A model generated the notes under the pieces. The model had not been told where the DNA came from. It ran no database searches and saw nothing but the letters and a program-made list of their open reading frames with translations. A program made the position numbers and the translations under genes. A DNA stretch of 64,000 bases from Bacteroidota bacterium (GTDB lineage: Bacteria; Bacteroidota; Bacteroidia; JAFLBG01): positions 62,001-126,000 of the forward strand of contig JAFLBG010000002.1 of NCBI GenBank assembly GCA_017303975.1, written 5' to 3'. The first letter of the stretch is position 1. Each line of letters begins with the position of its first letter. This document shows positions 9,115 through 17,461 of this stretch, piece after piece.

Positions 9115-10399
9115 CTGATTTTGACAATAATTTATTAAGTACATAAAAAGCTACACCACTAAAAACAGTTGCTAAACCATACAACGATTCGGTGGGTTTT
9201 TGAAGAAATCCTTGATAGGTAAGCCATCCGCTAATAAGTAAAAACAATATCGGAATTAGTGGATATAACGGAGTTTTATAGGGACGAGGTAAATTAGGCT
9301 GTCTAACTCTCAAGACAATTAATCCAAGAACTGTTATTAGCAAAAACAGATTTAATGTAAAACTTATATAGGTAATCACCTCATCAAACTTGGCGGTGAT
9401 AACAAATAAAATAGCAATAATGCCTTGCAATAAAATAGCGTAAATAGGAGATTCATTTTTACTGCGTCTGGCAAACAGTTTAAAAAGTTTAAAATCAGAA
9501 CCAATTGTTTCGATTACTCTTGGACCAGCGAATATCATGGAACTAACAGAGGCCAATAATAATAACGCAATAATAAGCCCCATCACATTTCCACCTGTTT
9601 CGCCCAAAATAAATCGAGAAGCAATAATACCAACCTCCGCTTTACCTTTTATATCGGCTACGGGAGAGCATCTTAAAAAAACATAATTAATTAAAATATA
9701 CAACACTCCTACTATAACGGTTCCCAGAAGCAAAGAGCGAGGTAAATTTTTATGAACATCTTTTATCTCTCCTGCAATGTAAGCAGAAGCGTTCCATCCT
9801 GAATAAGCTAGACTTACAAAGAAAAACGAAATAGCAAACCCTGAACTAGAAATATCATTTACCGAAAAAGCAAAAGAAATATCGCCAGTTGGTTTCACGC
9901 TTAGCCCAACAACAATAAGTGTGATTATAATAAGCACATTTAAAACAGTAGTAATTACTTGAAATTTTTTACTTACAGAAATATGTAGCGAATGAATGCC
10001 TGCTACTACCACAATTACAATTATAGCGGTCAATTGCGCGGAGCAGGTCGGGAAAACAGCATTTATATACTTACCAAAAGCCATTGCCGAAGCTGCAATA
10101 GGCGCAGAAAAACCAACGGTAGCAGAAATCCAACCGGACAAAAACCCCAATAAAGGATGATAAATAGTAGATAAAAAATTATACTCTCCGCCAGAGCGAG
10201 GCATAGCTGCCCCCAACTCCGCATAGCAAAAGGCTCCCAATAGAGCTGCAAATCCTCCTAACACCCAAAGCAGCAAAATAGAAAAACCCGAACTCAATCC
10301 TTCCACTTGATATCCGAGGCTTGTAAACACACCTACCCCTATCATACTTGATATTACGATAGAAGTAGCTGTAAATAAACCGATGGATTTCTTAGACAT
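9098..10399 (-). CDS. APC-superfamily amino acid permease
   Basis: This 433-residue polytopic protein starts with the APC signature in TM1, SSMIGVGVFTS, with the unwound glycine-rich segment that binds the amino-acid carboxylate. FCYAELGAAMPRSGGEYNFL after TM2 is also typical. About twelve hydrophobic segments are present. The short final segment ends just before SKSDEASN. It is the first gene of the - strand run leading to the kynurenine-pathway enzymes. Import of an aromatic amino acid or a tryptophan catabolite is a possible role, but the substrate is not shown by sequence. The 177 bases upstream contain no strong promoter I can call. Confidence 0.85.
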   Translation of the reverse strand: MSKKSIGLFTATSIVISSMIGVGVFTSLGYQVEGLSSGFSILLLWVLGGFAALLGAFCYAELGAAMPRSGGEYNFLSTIYHPLLGFLSGWISATVGFSAPIAASAMAFGKYINAVFPTCSAQLTAIIVIVVVAGIHSLHISVSKKFQVITTVLNVLIIITLIVVGLSVKPTGDISFAFSVNDISSSGFAISFFFVSLAYSGWNASAYIAGEIKDVHKNLPRSLLLGTVIVGVLYILINYVFLRCSPVADIKGKAEVGIIASRFILGETGGNVMGLIIALLLLASVSSMIFAGPRVIETIGSDFKLFKLFARRSKNESPIYAILLQGIIAILFVITAKFDEVITYISFTLNLFLLITVLGLIVLRVRQPNLPRPYKTPLYPLIPILFLLISGWLTYQGFLQKPTESLYGLATVFSGVAFYVLNKLLSKSDEASN

Positions 10400-10576
10400 T
10401 TTATTTATAACTATTTTTTTTGATGTCCTACTTTATGGATATCTATAATTTTTATATGATTAGTATTGGCAAATAAAATACTGTATTCTACCACTCTTAT
10501 TCTACAGTTAATTCACAATTACGTTTAAGCAAAAATACAAAAACCTTACCTAAAGCTGCTTGTTTTCGTCTCTGAA

Positions 10577-11971
10577 TCACCTTGCTACAACAAGCTTAGT
10601 TGTTTTTCTTCTTCCTGAACTATTATCAATTGTTAGCAATTGATATATCCCGTTCGCGAATTTACTGGTTTCAACAATTACATAATTCGAGCTTGCCTGA
10701 GTTTCAAAAACTACAGCTCCGGAAATATCCATTACAGATACCGCATGCAGTCCATTTTCATTAAACTCAATATTTACAACATCACCAGCAGGGTTAGGAT
10801 ATACAAGCAATTGTTCGTCATTTGTATAGTTATTTACAAATGCAGGAATGGATAGCATTCCAAGGCTCTCTTTAAAAAGCCCTCTAACAGAACTTACAAG
10901 TATGGCATTATTACTTACGCTGTCTTGATTTGTAAGAACTGATACACTAACATTTGTAGTAGGCTCGAATAAATTTTCAGAAATATATCCAAAACAGGTA
11001 CCTCCGTGAGAATAAACCGTTTTTCCCGCATAAAAATTAGTAAATCTAAATAGCCCCAAACCGTAGGAAGATCCACTTCCTGAGAATATAAATTGTTTCA
11101 TGTCATTCAACGAACTTGCATTTAAAATGGTTTGGCTATGCATCAAATTATCCCAAAACCATGATAAATCTTCGGCAGTTGCACATATAGCACCGGCCGC
11201 GGAAGCCATTGACAAAAAAGCATTGTTAGACCATCCATAGTTAACTTGCATATCTTCTTGGTATCCCATAATATCAGCAGTCCAACCGTTGGGGATGGTG
11301 TCTAGAGTAGTTTCAAAAGGAGGAGTAATAGTGTGCTGCAAATTAAATGGAGTAAAAATATAATTTCGCAACGCCATATGGTAAGACAATCCGGTTACTT
11401 GTTCGATAATTAATCCCGCCAATAAATAATTCGTATTGCAATAATTGAAAGCCCCTCCGGGATTTGCAATTGGTGCCTTTATAAATTGAAACATCTCTGT
11501 AGGTTGCCAAGTTCTTGTAAAATCGGCATTCAAACTATCAAACGTGGCGGGGTTGGAATTAAAATAGTCGTACAATCCACTTTGATGGCGCAACAATTGT
11601 TTGATGGTAATTTTTCCGGGAATATTAGGATTGCCAGGAAACCACGTGCCAATTGTATCATTGATACTCAACAATCCTAATTCTTGCAATTTAAGAATCA
11701 TTACGGCTGTATATGTTTTGGTATTGCTACCGATTGGGAATAACATACTTTTGGTGATTGGCACCCCAACTTCCGAAATTCCATGAACACCATTCCACAC
11801 GCCAACATTAGGAATAAGAACATTTGCGGCAGCTCCTTTTATGTTGTGTGCATTACACACACTGTCAAAGACAAAATCTAATCGCGCCTTATATACCGAA
11901 GGAAATTGAGCAAATACAGAGGTACTCAGAAAAAAAACTGAAACTAAAATTAATAGCAATTTAGATTTCAT
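10577..11971 (-). CDS. Secreted class C beta-lactamase-family serine hydrolase with T9SS type A CTD
   Basis: This 464-residue protein has a Sec signal peptide (1-21) and a serine beta-lactamase/DD-peptidase-like domain: SNTK (S82, K85), YCN (Y177, N179) and HGG (322-324), i.e. the SxxK, YxN and KTG-equivalent triad of class C/esterase members. A type A sorting domain follows from about residue 388, starting LLVYPNPAGD and ending KTTKLVVAR. The protein should be exported by Sec, then moved across the outer membrane by T9SS and anchored or released. D-aminopeptidase, esterase or DD-peptidase activity are all possible; lactam hydrolysis is not implied. It is monocistronic by spacing (177 bases to the permease). 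Confidence 0.88.
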   Translation of the reverse strand: MKSKLLLILVSVFFLSTSVFAQFPSVYKARLDFVFDSVCNAHNIKGAAANVLIPNVGVWNGVHGISEVGVPITKSMLFPIGSNTKTYTAVMILKLQELGLLSINDTIGTWFPGNPNIPGKITIKQLLRHQSGLYDYFNSNPATFDSLNADFTRTWQPTEMFQFIKAPIANPGGAFNYCNTNYLLAGLIIEQVTGLSYHMALRNYIFTPFNLQHTITPPFETTLDTIPNGWTADIMGYQEDMQVNYGWSNNAFLSMASAAGAICATAEDLSWFWDNLMHSQTILNASSLNDMKQFIFSGSGSSYGLGLFRFTNFYAGKTVYSHGGTCFGYISENLFEPTTNVSVSVLTNQDSVSNNAILVSSVRGLFKESLGMLSIPAFVNNYTNDEQLLVYPNPAGDVVNIEFNENGLHAVSVMDISGAVVFETQASSNYVIVETSKFANGIYQLLTIDNSSGRRKTTKLVVAR

Positions 11972-12006
11972 GATGCAAACAATTTGGTTTGATTGAATAT
12001 AAGGTT

Positions 12007-12064
12007 TAAAGGCTACCTAAGCAAATACAGACATTGCTTCACAAAATATATGTTTGAGCCTTTA
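12007..12064 (-). terminator. Possible terminator after nfeD
   Basis: TAAAGGCT (12007-12014) pairs with AGCCTTTA (12057-12064), and inside it AAGCAA (12020-12025) pairs with TTGCTT. The structure begins 2 bases beyond the nfeD stop and lies before the serine-hydrolase gene. The loop is long and the T-tract poor, so the call is weak. Confidence 0.3.
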
Positions 12065-12065
12065 C

Positions 12066-13427
12066 TTACAAACTCTTGCGTACCAATACTTGTGCGGATT
12101 CTGTCTTTACCACTTCCACCTTATCACCTTTTTCAATATAGCCATTCATGGCAATAGCATCGTACACTTCCGATTCAATTTCTACTTTACCGGATGGTCT
12201 TAATACCGTAAAAGCTAGGCCTGATTTGCCAATCAAAAAAGAAGTATCTATATCAGCGCTTACGTACCCTTTGTTTGAAGCTTGTGTAGTTTGCAAAACA
12301 AATTTTCCAAACAGTTTTGTATCCATTAGCTTAGGCCCAAGATACATGGAAACGCCCACAGACAACACAATAGAAAGCACTACCACAAACAGTGATTTTA
12401 CAAATCCTTCAAACGGAGGTAAATCAACCGGAGCGTCTATTGTTGGCATTGCGCCTACTAAACTCAATGTTAACCCTAACACAATGCACACAATACCCGA
12501 AATACCAATTACACCAAAGCCCGGAATAGCAAAAAGCTCTACAACAACTAATACTACACCCAACACAAATAATGCTATCTCCCAGTTAGCCGCAAGCCCT
12601 TCTAAGTAAAGAGGAGCAAAGTAAAGCACAGCAGCTCCAATAGCAGCAAACAGCGGAAAGCCAATGCCAGGAGCCTGCAATTCAAAATAGATTCCGCCAA
12701 TAATTACCATAATTAAAATGCCACTAACGGCAGGACTTAGCAAAAAGTCAACAATAGCCTCAATTGTAGAAGGCTTGTATTCTTTTATTTCGGAATTTGT
12801 AATTCCTAAGCGCGCAATAACATCATCAATATTTTTTACTTCACCCTCGCAATAGCCATTTTTTATGGCTTCTTCCGTAGTAAATGTCAACACCTTGCCG
12901 GAATCATTTACGTTTTCAATTTTTATTCTTGGGTCGTTCATTGCTTCTGCAATTCTAGGGTCTCTTTTATTTACTTCTGCTGTAGCACGCAATTTTGAAC
13001 GCATGTACGACTGGTATTTTTCCGGCTGAGGTGTACCGGCTTGATCAACCACAGTTGCAGCGCCAATGCTGGCTCCTGGAGCCATGTAAATACTATCGCA
13101 AGCAATAGAAATAAGTGCTCCGGCAGATGCCGCATTTTTATCTATAAAAACGATAACAGGAATTTTCGAATCCAAAATTTTGGTGCAAATTTTATCAGCC
13201 ATATCCACCATGCCTCCGTAGGTGTTCATGTGAATAAGAATGTAATCGGCTTTTTGCTCCTCCGCATTGTCAAACGCTGCCTGCGTTTGACGCCATGCAG
13301 CTGGGTCTATCTCGCGCTTGATATCGAATTTATAGATAAGTTTGGATTGAGCTTGAATAAAACTGCTTGCGCATACAATTAGGATAAGCAGTAGAGTGAG
13401 TTTTTCTAGGGTACCTTTTTTCATCAT
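12066..13427 (-). CDS. NfeD-family membrane-bound serine protease (long form)
   Basis: Starting at the ATG at 13427 (453 residues) the protein has a signal sequence, a ClpP/SppA-like periplasmic protease domain (about 30-230), four to five membrane segments (about 235-370) and a C-terminal NfeD OB-fold domain ending EVVKTESAQVLVRKSL. The catalytic serine is in NAASAGALI (residue 101 in this numbering). The longer frame to 13454 adds nine residues before the signal sequence and is less likely. Long NfeD proteins work with stomatin-type proteins in membrane quality control; no stomatin/floA gene adjoins it here. A CATCTTTG element overlaps the start region (13429-13436), resembling a -7 box but too close to the ATG to be sure. 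Confidence 0.88.
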   Translation of the reverse strand: MMKKGTLEKLTLLLILIVCASSFIQAQSKLIYKFDIKREIDPAAWRQTQAAFDNAEEQKADYILIHMNTYGGMVDMADKICTKILDSKIPVIVFIDKNAASAGALISIACDSIYMAPGASIGAATVVDQAGTPQPEKYQSYMRSKLRATAEVNKRDPRIAEAMNDPRIKIENVNDSGKVLTFTTEEAIKNGYCEGEVKNIDDVIARLGITNSEIKEYKPSTIEAIVDFLLSPAVSGILIMVIIGGIYFELQAPGIGFPLFAAIGAAVLYFAPLYLEGLAANWEIALFVLGVVLVVVELFAIPGFGVIGISGIVCIVLGLTLSLVGAMPTIDAPVDLPPFEGFVKSLFVVVLSIVLSVGVSMYLGPKLMDTKLFGKFVLQTTQASNKGYVSADIDTSFLIGKSGLAFTVLRPSGKVEIESEVYDAIAMNGYIEKGDKVEVVKTESAQVLVRKSL

Positions 13428-13835
13428 GCAAAGATGGGGATAAAATTTATACATAAAAGGGTTCAGTTTTCTTGCTCAAAAATTAAAAACATAATCTCAT
13501 AAATTTTTATTTTTCTAACACAGTAAAACCTATCAGAGTCTGCTTAAATTTATGTGCGCAAACCTGCACACGCATCTCTACTCTGCTCTATTTGACCATA
13601 CGCTCAAAAGTGTGAGTCAAAGAATCTAGAAACGTATTTATACTAAATTTTCATATAAAGTTAAATGACTCTAGGAGTTATATGATTTTGACTCATATTT
13701 ACTTGCAAAAAACTGAATATCAAATACTTGCATATTAAAAATTAAAAACAGGAGCATTAGATTTCACTAATTTCGAGTTGATTACCCCAACCGCTGAAAG
13801 TACTTTTGAGTAACCAACAACTAAAAATTACACAC
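13428..13835. other. Intergenic region with an inverted repeat, between divergent genes
   Basis: About 400 bases separate the divergent nfeD and barrel-protein genes. No ORF is evident. TGAGTCAAAGAATC (13613-13626) is matched by the near-complement GATTTTGACTCA (13684-13695), and a further TGACTC/GAGTTA pair lies between them, so the TGACTC core recurs three times within 85 bases. This could be an operator with repeated half-sites or an RNA hairpin about 140 bases before the + strand gene. Nothing else is recognisable. Confidence 0.4.
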
Positions 13836-14516
13836 ATGAAAAAATACAATATTAGCACGCTAGCTGTTTTATTATTTGTTTGCTCTTCGCTTTTTGCTAA
13901 AGAAAATAAAAGAAAAAATTATGTTTCAATAACAACCTATGGCGGCTATGTTCTTATGCAAAAATTAAAGTACGAGCAAATCAATACATTTCAAAAGGTA
14001 GATGCGAGTAATCCTAAAAATAGCAGCTATTTTAATGGATGTGGGATAAAAGCAGACATCCGATTAGCAAAACAATTCAGCCTTACGTTGGATGTAAACA
14101 GAACGCGAGTAGATGTAGAATATTTGTTCGATAATTTGGACGATAAATCCTATATGACAAGAGATATAAAAAAAGCAGGCGTTTCCGATGCAGGTAGCTA
14201 TGTGGTGCAATACAACGATAGCAGGTATAGAGCACGAATTGGAGCTACCTATTTTGCAGATTCATTTGACGATTGGAGCGGTTACATTCATGCCTCTGTA
14301 GGACTTATGTATAAAAATGAGAGGTATGCCGCGTTCGGAAATAACATACAAGATGTGTATGTTTCTAGTTCAAAAACTTATGAAAAGAACTATGTTCCTA
14401 CCGGTCGTGTTGCTGTTGGTTACCAAATACTAATGGGAAGATTTGTTGGAATAAATGCCGAATTGGGTGTGGGGGGAGGACCTTTGGCGTGCATAGGATT
14501 GCAGGTAAGGCTGTAA
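13836..14516 (+). CDS. Predicted outer-membrane beta-barrel protein
   Basis: The protein starts at the ATG at 13836 (226 residues) with a signal peptide ending LFAKENK; an upstream TTG frame start at 13806 is unnecessary. The mature part alternates short beta strands and turns and has no cysteine clusters. The end, ELGVGGGPLACIGLQVRL, is a typical final barrel strand with a hydrophobic/aromatic C-terminus. I recognise only the general outer-membrane porin-like/OmpW-like style, not a family. It precedes a lipoprotein gene by 62 bases and may be co-transcribed with it. The repeated TGACTC motifs upstream could regulate it. Confidence 0.65.
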   Translation: MKKYNISTLAVLLFVCSSLFAKENKRKNYVSITTYGGYVLMQKLKYEQINTFQKVDASNPKNSSYFNGCGIKADIRLAKQFSLTLDVNRTRVDVEYLFDNLDDKSYMTRDIKKAGVSDAGSYVVQYNDSRYRARIGATYFADSFDDWSGYIHASVGLMYKNERYAAFGNNIQDVYVSSSKTYEKNYVPTGRVAVGYQILMGRFVGINAELGVGGGPLACIGLQVRL

Positions 14517-14578
14517 TTGTAAACAAAAGATAATTAATGGATTTAATAAAATTGAACTTAATTAAAAAGCATGTAAAA

Positions 14579-15331
14579 ATGAAAAATGTAATTTTATCTA
14601 TACTGGCTTTGGTAATTATTTTATCTTCTTGCAAAACGAACACTTTCGTTGCAAGAAAATACACAAAAGGAAACTATGCTGAAAAAGCTACCAAATTAGA
14701 TAAACAAACAAAGAAAATTGCTGTAATATCAGGCACTTCGGAGACAAAAAACAATACAACTCAAAAAGTGCCGATTGCAGAGCAAAGCACATCCTTCAAT
14801 GGTGCAAAAACAGCGAACGAAAAACCTAATTTCTTTAAAAATTCAAATGCTCTTGTAGAGGCTAACAGAAAAGCAACAGTCAATTCTAAAAAGGTGTTTA
14901 GTATAAAAAACAATACGATAACTCCAGCAGTAGCAGAAGCTATAGATACAGAGGCGCAACTAAAAAAAGTTGAAAGGCATAGAAAGGCTAATTTTTTTAC
15001 AGCACTGGGGGTTGCTATTTTGAGGGTATTAAATTTTCTGTTTTTTGTTACTCAGGTTTATGCGGCATTTGAACCTGCCGGTGTTTGGTTTGCAGGATTG
15101 GGCGCTTATTTAGTAGGCTTAATAGGATTATCTATAATAGGACTTTGCGTGTTTATTGTTAATTTGTTTGCATTAAAAGAAGCGAAACGAGCTTCAAAAC
15201 AACCCAACTTAAACGAGGAGCAGAAACTAAGGGCAAATAAAGCAGTATGGTATGCAATAATTTCTTTACTACTATCTTCTGTTTTTCTTCTAATTTCTAT
15301 ATCTATACCCTTGTTTGTGCTAATAGCATAA
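14579..15331 (+). CDS. Lipoprotein with two C-terminal membrane segments
   Basis: The true start is probably the ATG at 14579, giving MKNVILSILALVIILSSC, a lipoprotein signal with the lipidated Cys at residue 18; the longer frame from 14537 places charged residues before the signal. The middle (20-140) is Lys/Thr/Asn-rich and low in complexity. The C-terminal 100 residues contain two or three hydrophobic segments around a KEAKRASKQPNLNEEQKLRANKA loop, resembling DUF4190-type small membrane domains. A lipobox plus internal membrane segments is unusual for an outer-membrane lipoprotein, so inner-membrane retention is likely. Function unknown. Confidence 0.65.
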   Translation: MKNVILSILALVIILSSCKTNTFVARKYTKGNYAEKATKLDKQTKKIAVISGTSETKNNTTQKVPIAEQSTSFNGAKTANEKPNFFKNSNALVEANRKATVNSKKVFSIKNNTITPAVAEAIDTEAQLKKVERHRKANFFTALGVAILRVLNFLFFVTQVYAAFEPAGVWFAGLGAYLVGLIGLSIIGLCVFIVNLFALKEAKRASKQPNLNEEQKLRANKAVWYAIISLLLSSVFLLISISIPLFVLIA

Positions 15332-15407
15332 AAACACCTGTTAATCTGTTTCAGGTTAAATTTATGCAGAAAAGTAGTTGAATAGCACTGGGAATCTTTA
15401 TTATTGT

Positions 15408-15456
15408 TGATGCCTGATTAACTTGGAGAGAAATCCTCCTCCTTAATTAGGCATCA
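15408..15456. terminator. Bidirectional terminator between convergent genes
   Basis: TGATGCCTGATTAA (15408-15421) pairs with TTAATTAGGCATCA (15443-15456) over 14 positions with one G-T pair, enclosing a second small GGAG/CTCC hairpin. It lies between the + strand lipoprotein gene and the convergent suhB gene; its right arm covers the suhB stop codon. A T-rich stretch follows on the + strand. Confidence 0.55.
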
Positions 15457-16269
15457 TTTCTCTATATATAAAGTAGTCTTCTTGTAATTGTCAAAAACTA
15501 TCTGTTTTAACTCATTCTGTATTCCCCTATTAGACGCAATCAATTCCCTACCAAATAAATAATTTTCGCCTCCTTCAAAATCCGTTACTACCCCACCTGC
15601 TTCTTGAACAATGATTACACCCGCAGCAATATCCCACGCATTCAATTTTTCTTGATAAAAAGCTTCTAGTCTACCACAAGCTACATAAGCCATATCTGCT
15701 GCTGCTGAGCCAAGACGCCTCACTCCTCGCGAGTTGCTCTGCAAATACTTTATTGTGTTAAAACTAGCATCGATTGTGCCTTTGCTATCATACGGAAAAC
15801 CTGTCGCTATTAGTGACTTTGATAGGCTTAGTGTATTTGTTACACTAATCACTTTATTGTTTAAGTAAGCTCCCCCCTTCTCCCACGCATAAAAACATTC
15901 ATCTAAGTTTATTTCATATATAACACCTAATATGGGTTTATTATTCTTTGCCAACCCCACACTTACACAATAGCAAGGCAATCCGTGTACAAAGTTAGTT
16001 GTACCATCTAGCGGGTCAATTATCCAATTATACACATCGCCCTTTTTATCAATAGTATTTTCCTCCGTTATAAAACCTGCCTCAGGCAGCAACAATTGCA
16101 GGTATTTTACTAATTGCTCTTCCGCTGTTTTATCTACGTAGGAAACCAAATCGTTTCCTCCTTTAAACTCTACCTTACTCTCATTAAATGTAATACGCTG
16201 TTGCTTAATAAAAAGCCCAACCGTTTTTACAACAGGAATAACTTCTTTGCAAATTTTCTCTAAGTCCAT
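15454..16269 (-). CDS. suhB: Inositol monophosphatase family protein
   Basis: This Mg-dependent phosphatase (271 residues) has the complete metal site: E69/E70 in FITEENT, D85-P-L-D88-G-T-T in the family signature, and W212-D213 in NAWDIAAG. It hydrolyses inositol 1-phosphate or related sugar phosphates; in many bacteria the SuhB homologue also acts in rRNA maturation. The gene follows lgt by 10 bases as the last gene of an mtaB-lgt-suhB operon. The stop codon lies within the terminator stem. The name suhB is used in the broad family sense; the physiological substrate is not known here. Confidence 0.88.
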   Translation of the reverse strand: MDLEKICKEVIPVVKTVGLFIKQQRITFNESKVEFKGGNDLVSYVDKTAEEQLVKYLQLLLPEAGFITEENTIDKKGDVYNWIIDPLDGTTNFVHGLPCYCVSVGLAKNNKPILGVIYEINLDECFYAWEKGGAYLNNKVISVTNTLSLSKSLIATGFPYDSKGTIDASFNTIKYLQSNSRGVRRLGSAAADMAYVACGRLEAFYQEKLNAWDIAAGVIIVQEAGGVVTDFEGGENYLFGRELIASNRGIQNELKQIVFDNYKKTTLYIEK

Positions 16270-16279
16270 TAGTTGATTT

Positions 16280-17452
16280 TTAGCTCTGAGAAATAGTATT
16301 GGAGTGCTTTTTTCTAAAATATACTATCCCTGCAATACCCAGTAGTATCAATATACTTGAAATAATTTGAGCTTGGGTAATATCTCTTCCAAAGATATGA
16401 TACACGGAGTTTACCCGAATGCTTTCTATCAAAAAGCGCTCTATCCCATTTAGCAATAAATACAAAGAAAACATCAATCCTGGCGCTTGTATTTTTTTTC
16501 GAACCATCCAAAGTACACCGAATAAGAATGTGCACATTATTGTTTCGTAAAAGGGTGTTGGAAAAACAGGATTAGCAAGCATGGCACAATGCTCTTCTTC
16601 CATGCAACCGGGAATGGGAATACCTACGCTATTTACATTGTGCGGATAATTGTATGCCCACATCCAGTCGGGCAAAAAGCTCATCCAATCTGGTTTGGCA
16701 GCTAAATTATCTATCCCCCAATCTCCATCTCCTGCCACTTGGCATCCCACACGACCAACTGCATAGCCCAACATAATAGCCGGAGCGGAGGCATCAACCA
16801 CATGTAGAACTGTCAACTTGTTTCTTTTTGCATAATAAATCACACAAATTGCACCTAGAATCAACCCTCCATACATGGTCAATCCACTGAATGAAAACAT
16901 GGCTCCCACCGGGTCTGCCATAAACTCATCCGGATTCTCCAGGTTGTGAAATATTTTAGCTCCTAAAATTCCTGACACTACTGCAATCATAATCATATTA
17001 CCAACATGCTCGTAAGGATGCATCAACAATTCTTTTTCAACTTGTGCTTTGCCTTTTAATTTTTTCGCATCGCTATACTGCATGTACCATGCAATTGCCA
17101 AGCCAATAATTCCTCCAAATAAATTCCCTTTAGCAGACAATAAATACGCAGGCGGCTTCTGTATAAACTCATCGTAGTTCATTGTAATACCAAGCAATTT
17201 AAAGCCGAGCACAAACGAAATCAAGAGCATGAATATTCTTTCTACTAAACTAACTGGCGCATTTTCTATACGTTTTACTTTTTGTGGATTCAATAACCCA
17301 AGCTCTTCTTTGCGCTTTAATTCATTTGTCCAAAAAAAAGCAGCAGATAAAAATCCGAATGCAACAAAAAAGCCAAAACTCTGCACCACACGCAAAATGC
17401 CAATTTCAAAGCCAAACAAATCTTTTACTAAATGATAAATGGTAGGATACAT
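16280..17452 (-). CDS. lgt: Prolipoprotein diacylglyceryl transferase
   Basis: Lgt moves a diacylglyceryl group from phosphatidylglycerol to the lipobox cysteine of prolipoproteins, the first step of lipoprotein maturation. The signature GRVGCQVAGDGDWG is at residues 233-246, with about seven membrane segments and the HP..HVGNM motif near 145-153. At 390 residues it is longer than the E. coli protein because of loops around 45-70, 125-150 and 245-290; longer forms are usual in Bacteroidota. It lies 9 bases after mtaB. It serves the many lipoproteins found in this window. Confidence 0.95.
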   Translation of the reverse strand: MYPTIYHLVKDLFGFEIGILRVVQSFGFFVAFGFLSAAFFWTNELKRKEELGLLNPQKVKRIENAPVSLVERIFMLLISFVLGFKLLGITMNYDEFIQKPPAYLLSAKGNLFGGIIGLAIAWYMQYSDAKKLKGKAQVEKELLMHPYEHVGNMIMIAVVSGILGAKIFHNLENPDEFMADPVGAMFSFSGLTMYGGLILGAICVIYYAKRNKLTVLHVVDASAPAIMLGYAVGRVGCQVAGDGDWGIDNLAAKPDWMSFLPDWMWAYNYPHNVNSVGIPIPGCMEEEHCAMLANPVFPTPFYETIMCTFLFGVLWMVRKKIQAPGLMFSLYLLLNGIERFLIESIRVNSVYHIFGRDITQAQIISSILILLGIAGIVYFRKKHSNTISQS

Positions 17453-17461
17453 TAGTGGGAA

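Noticed and set aside
6650-11971. The two beta-lactamase-fold genes as antibiotic resistance genes
   Set aside because: Only fold motifs are present. One lacks a clear third motif and the other resembles class C esterase/DD-peptidase relatives with a T9SS CTD, so lactam hydrolysis cannot be claimed.
12148-12609. 153-codon ORF antisense to nfeD
   Set aside because: It lies wholly inside the well-identified membrane domain of NfeD and its composition is explained by hydrophobic codons read backward.
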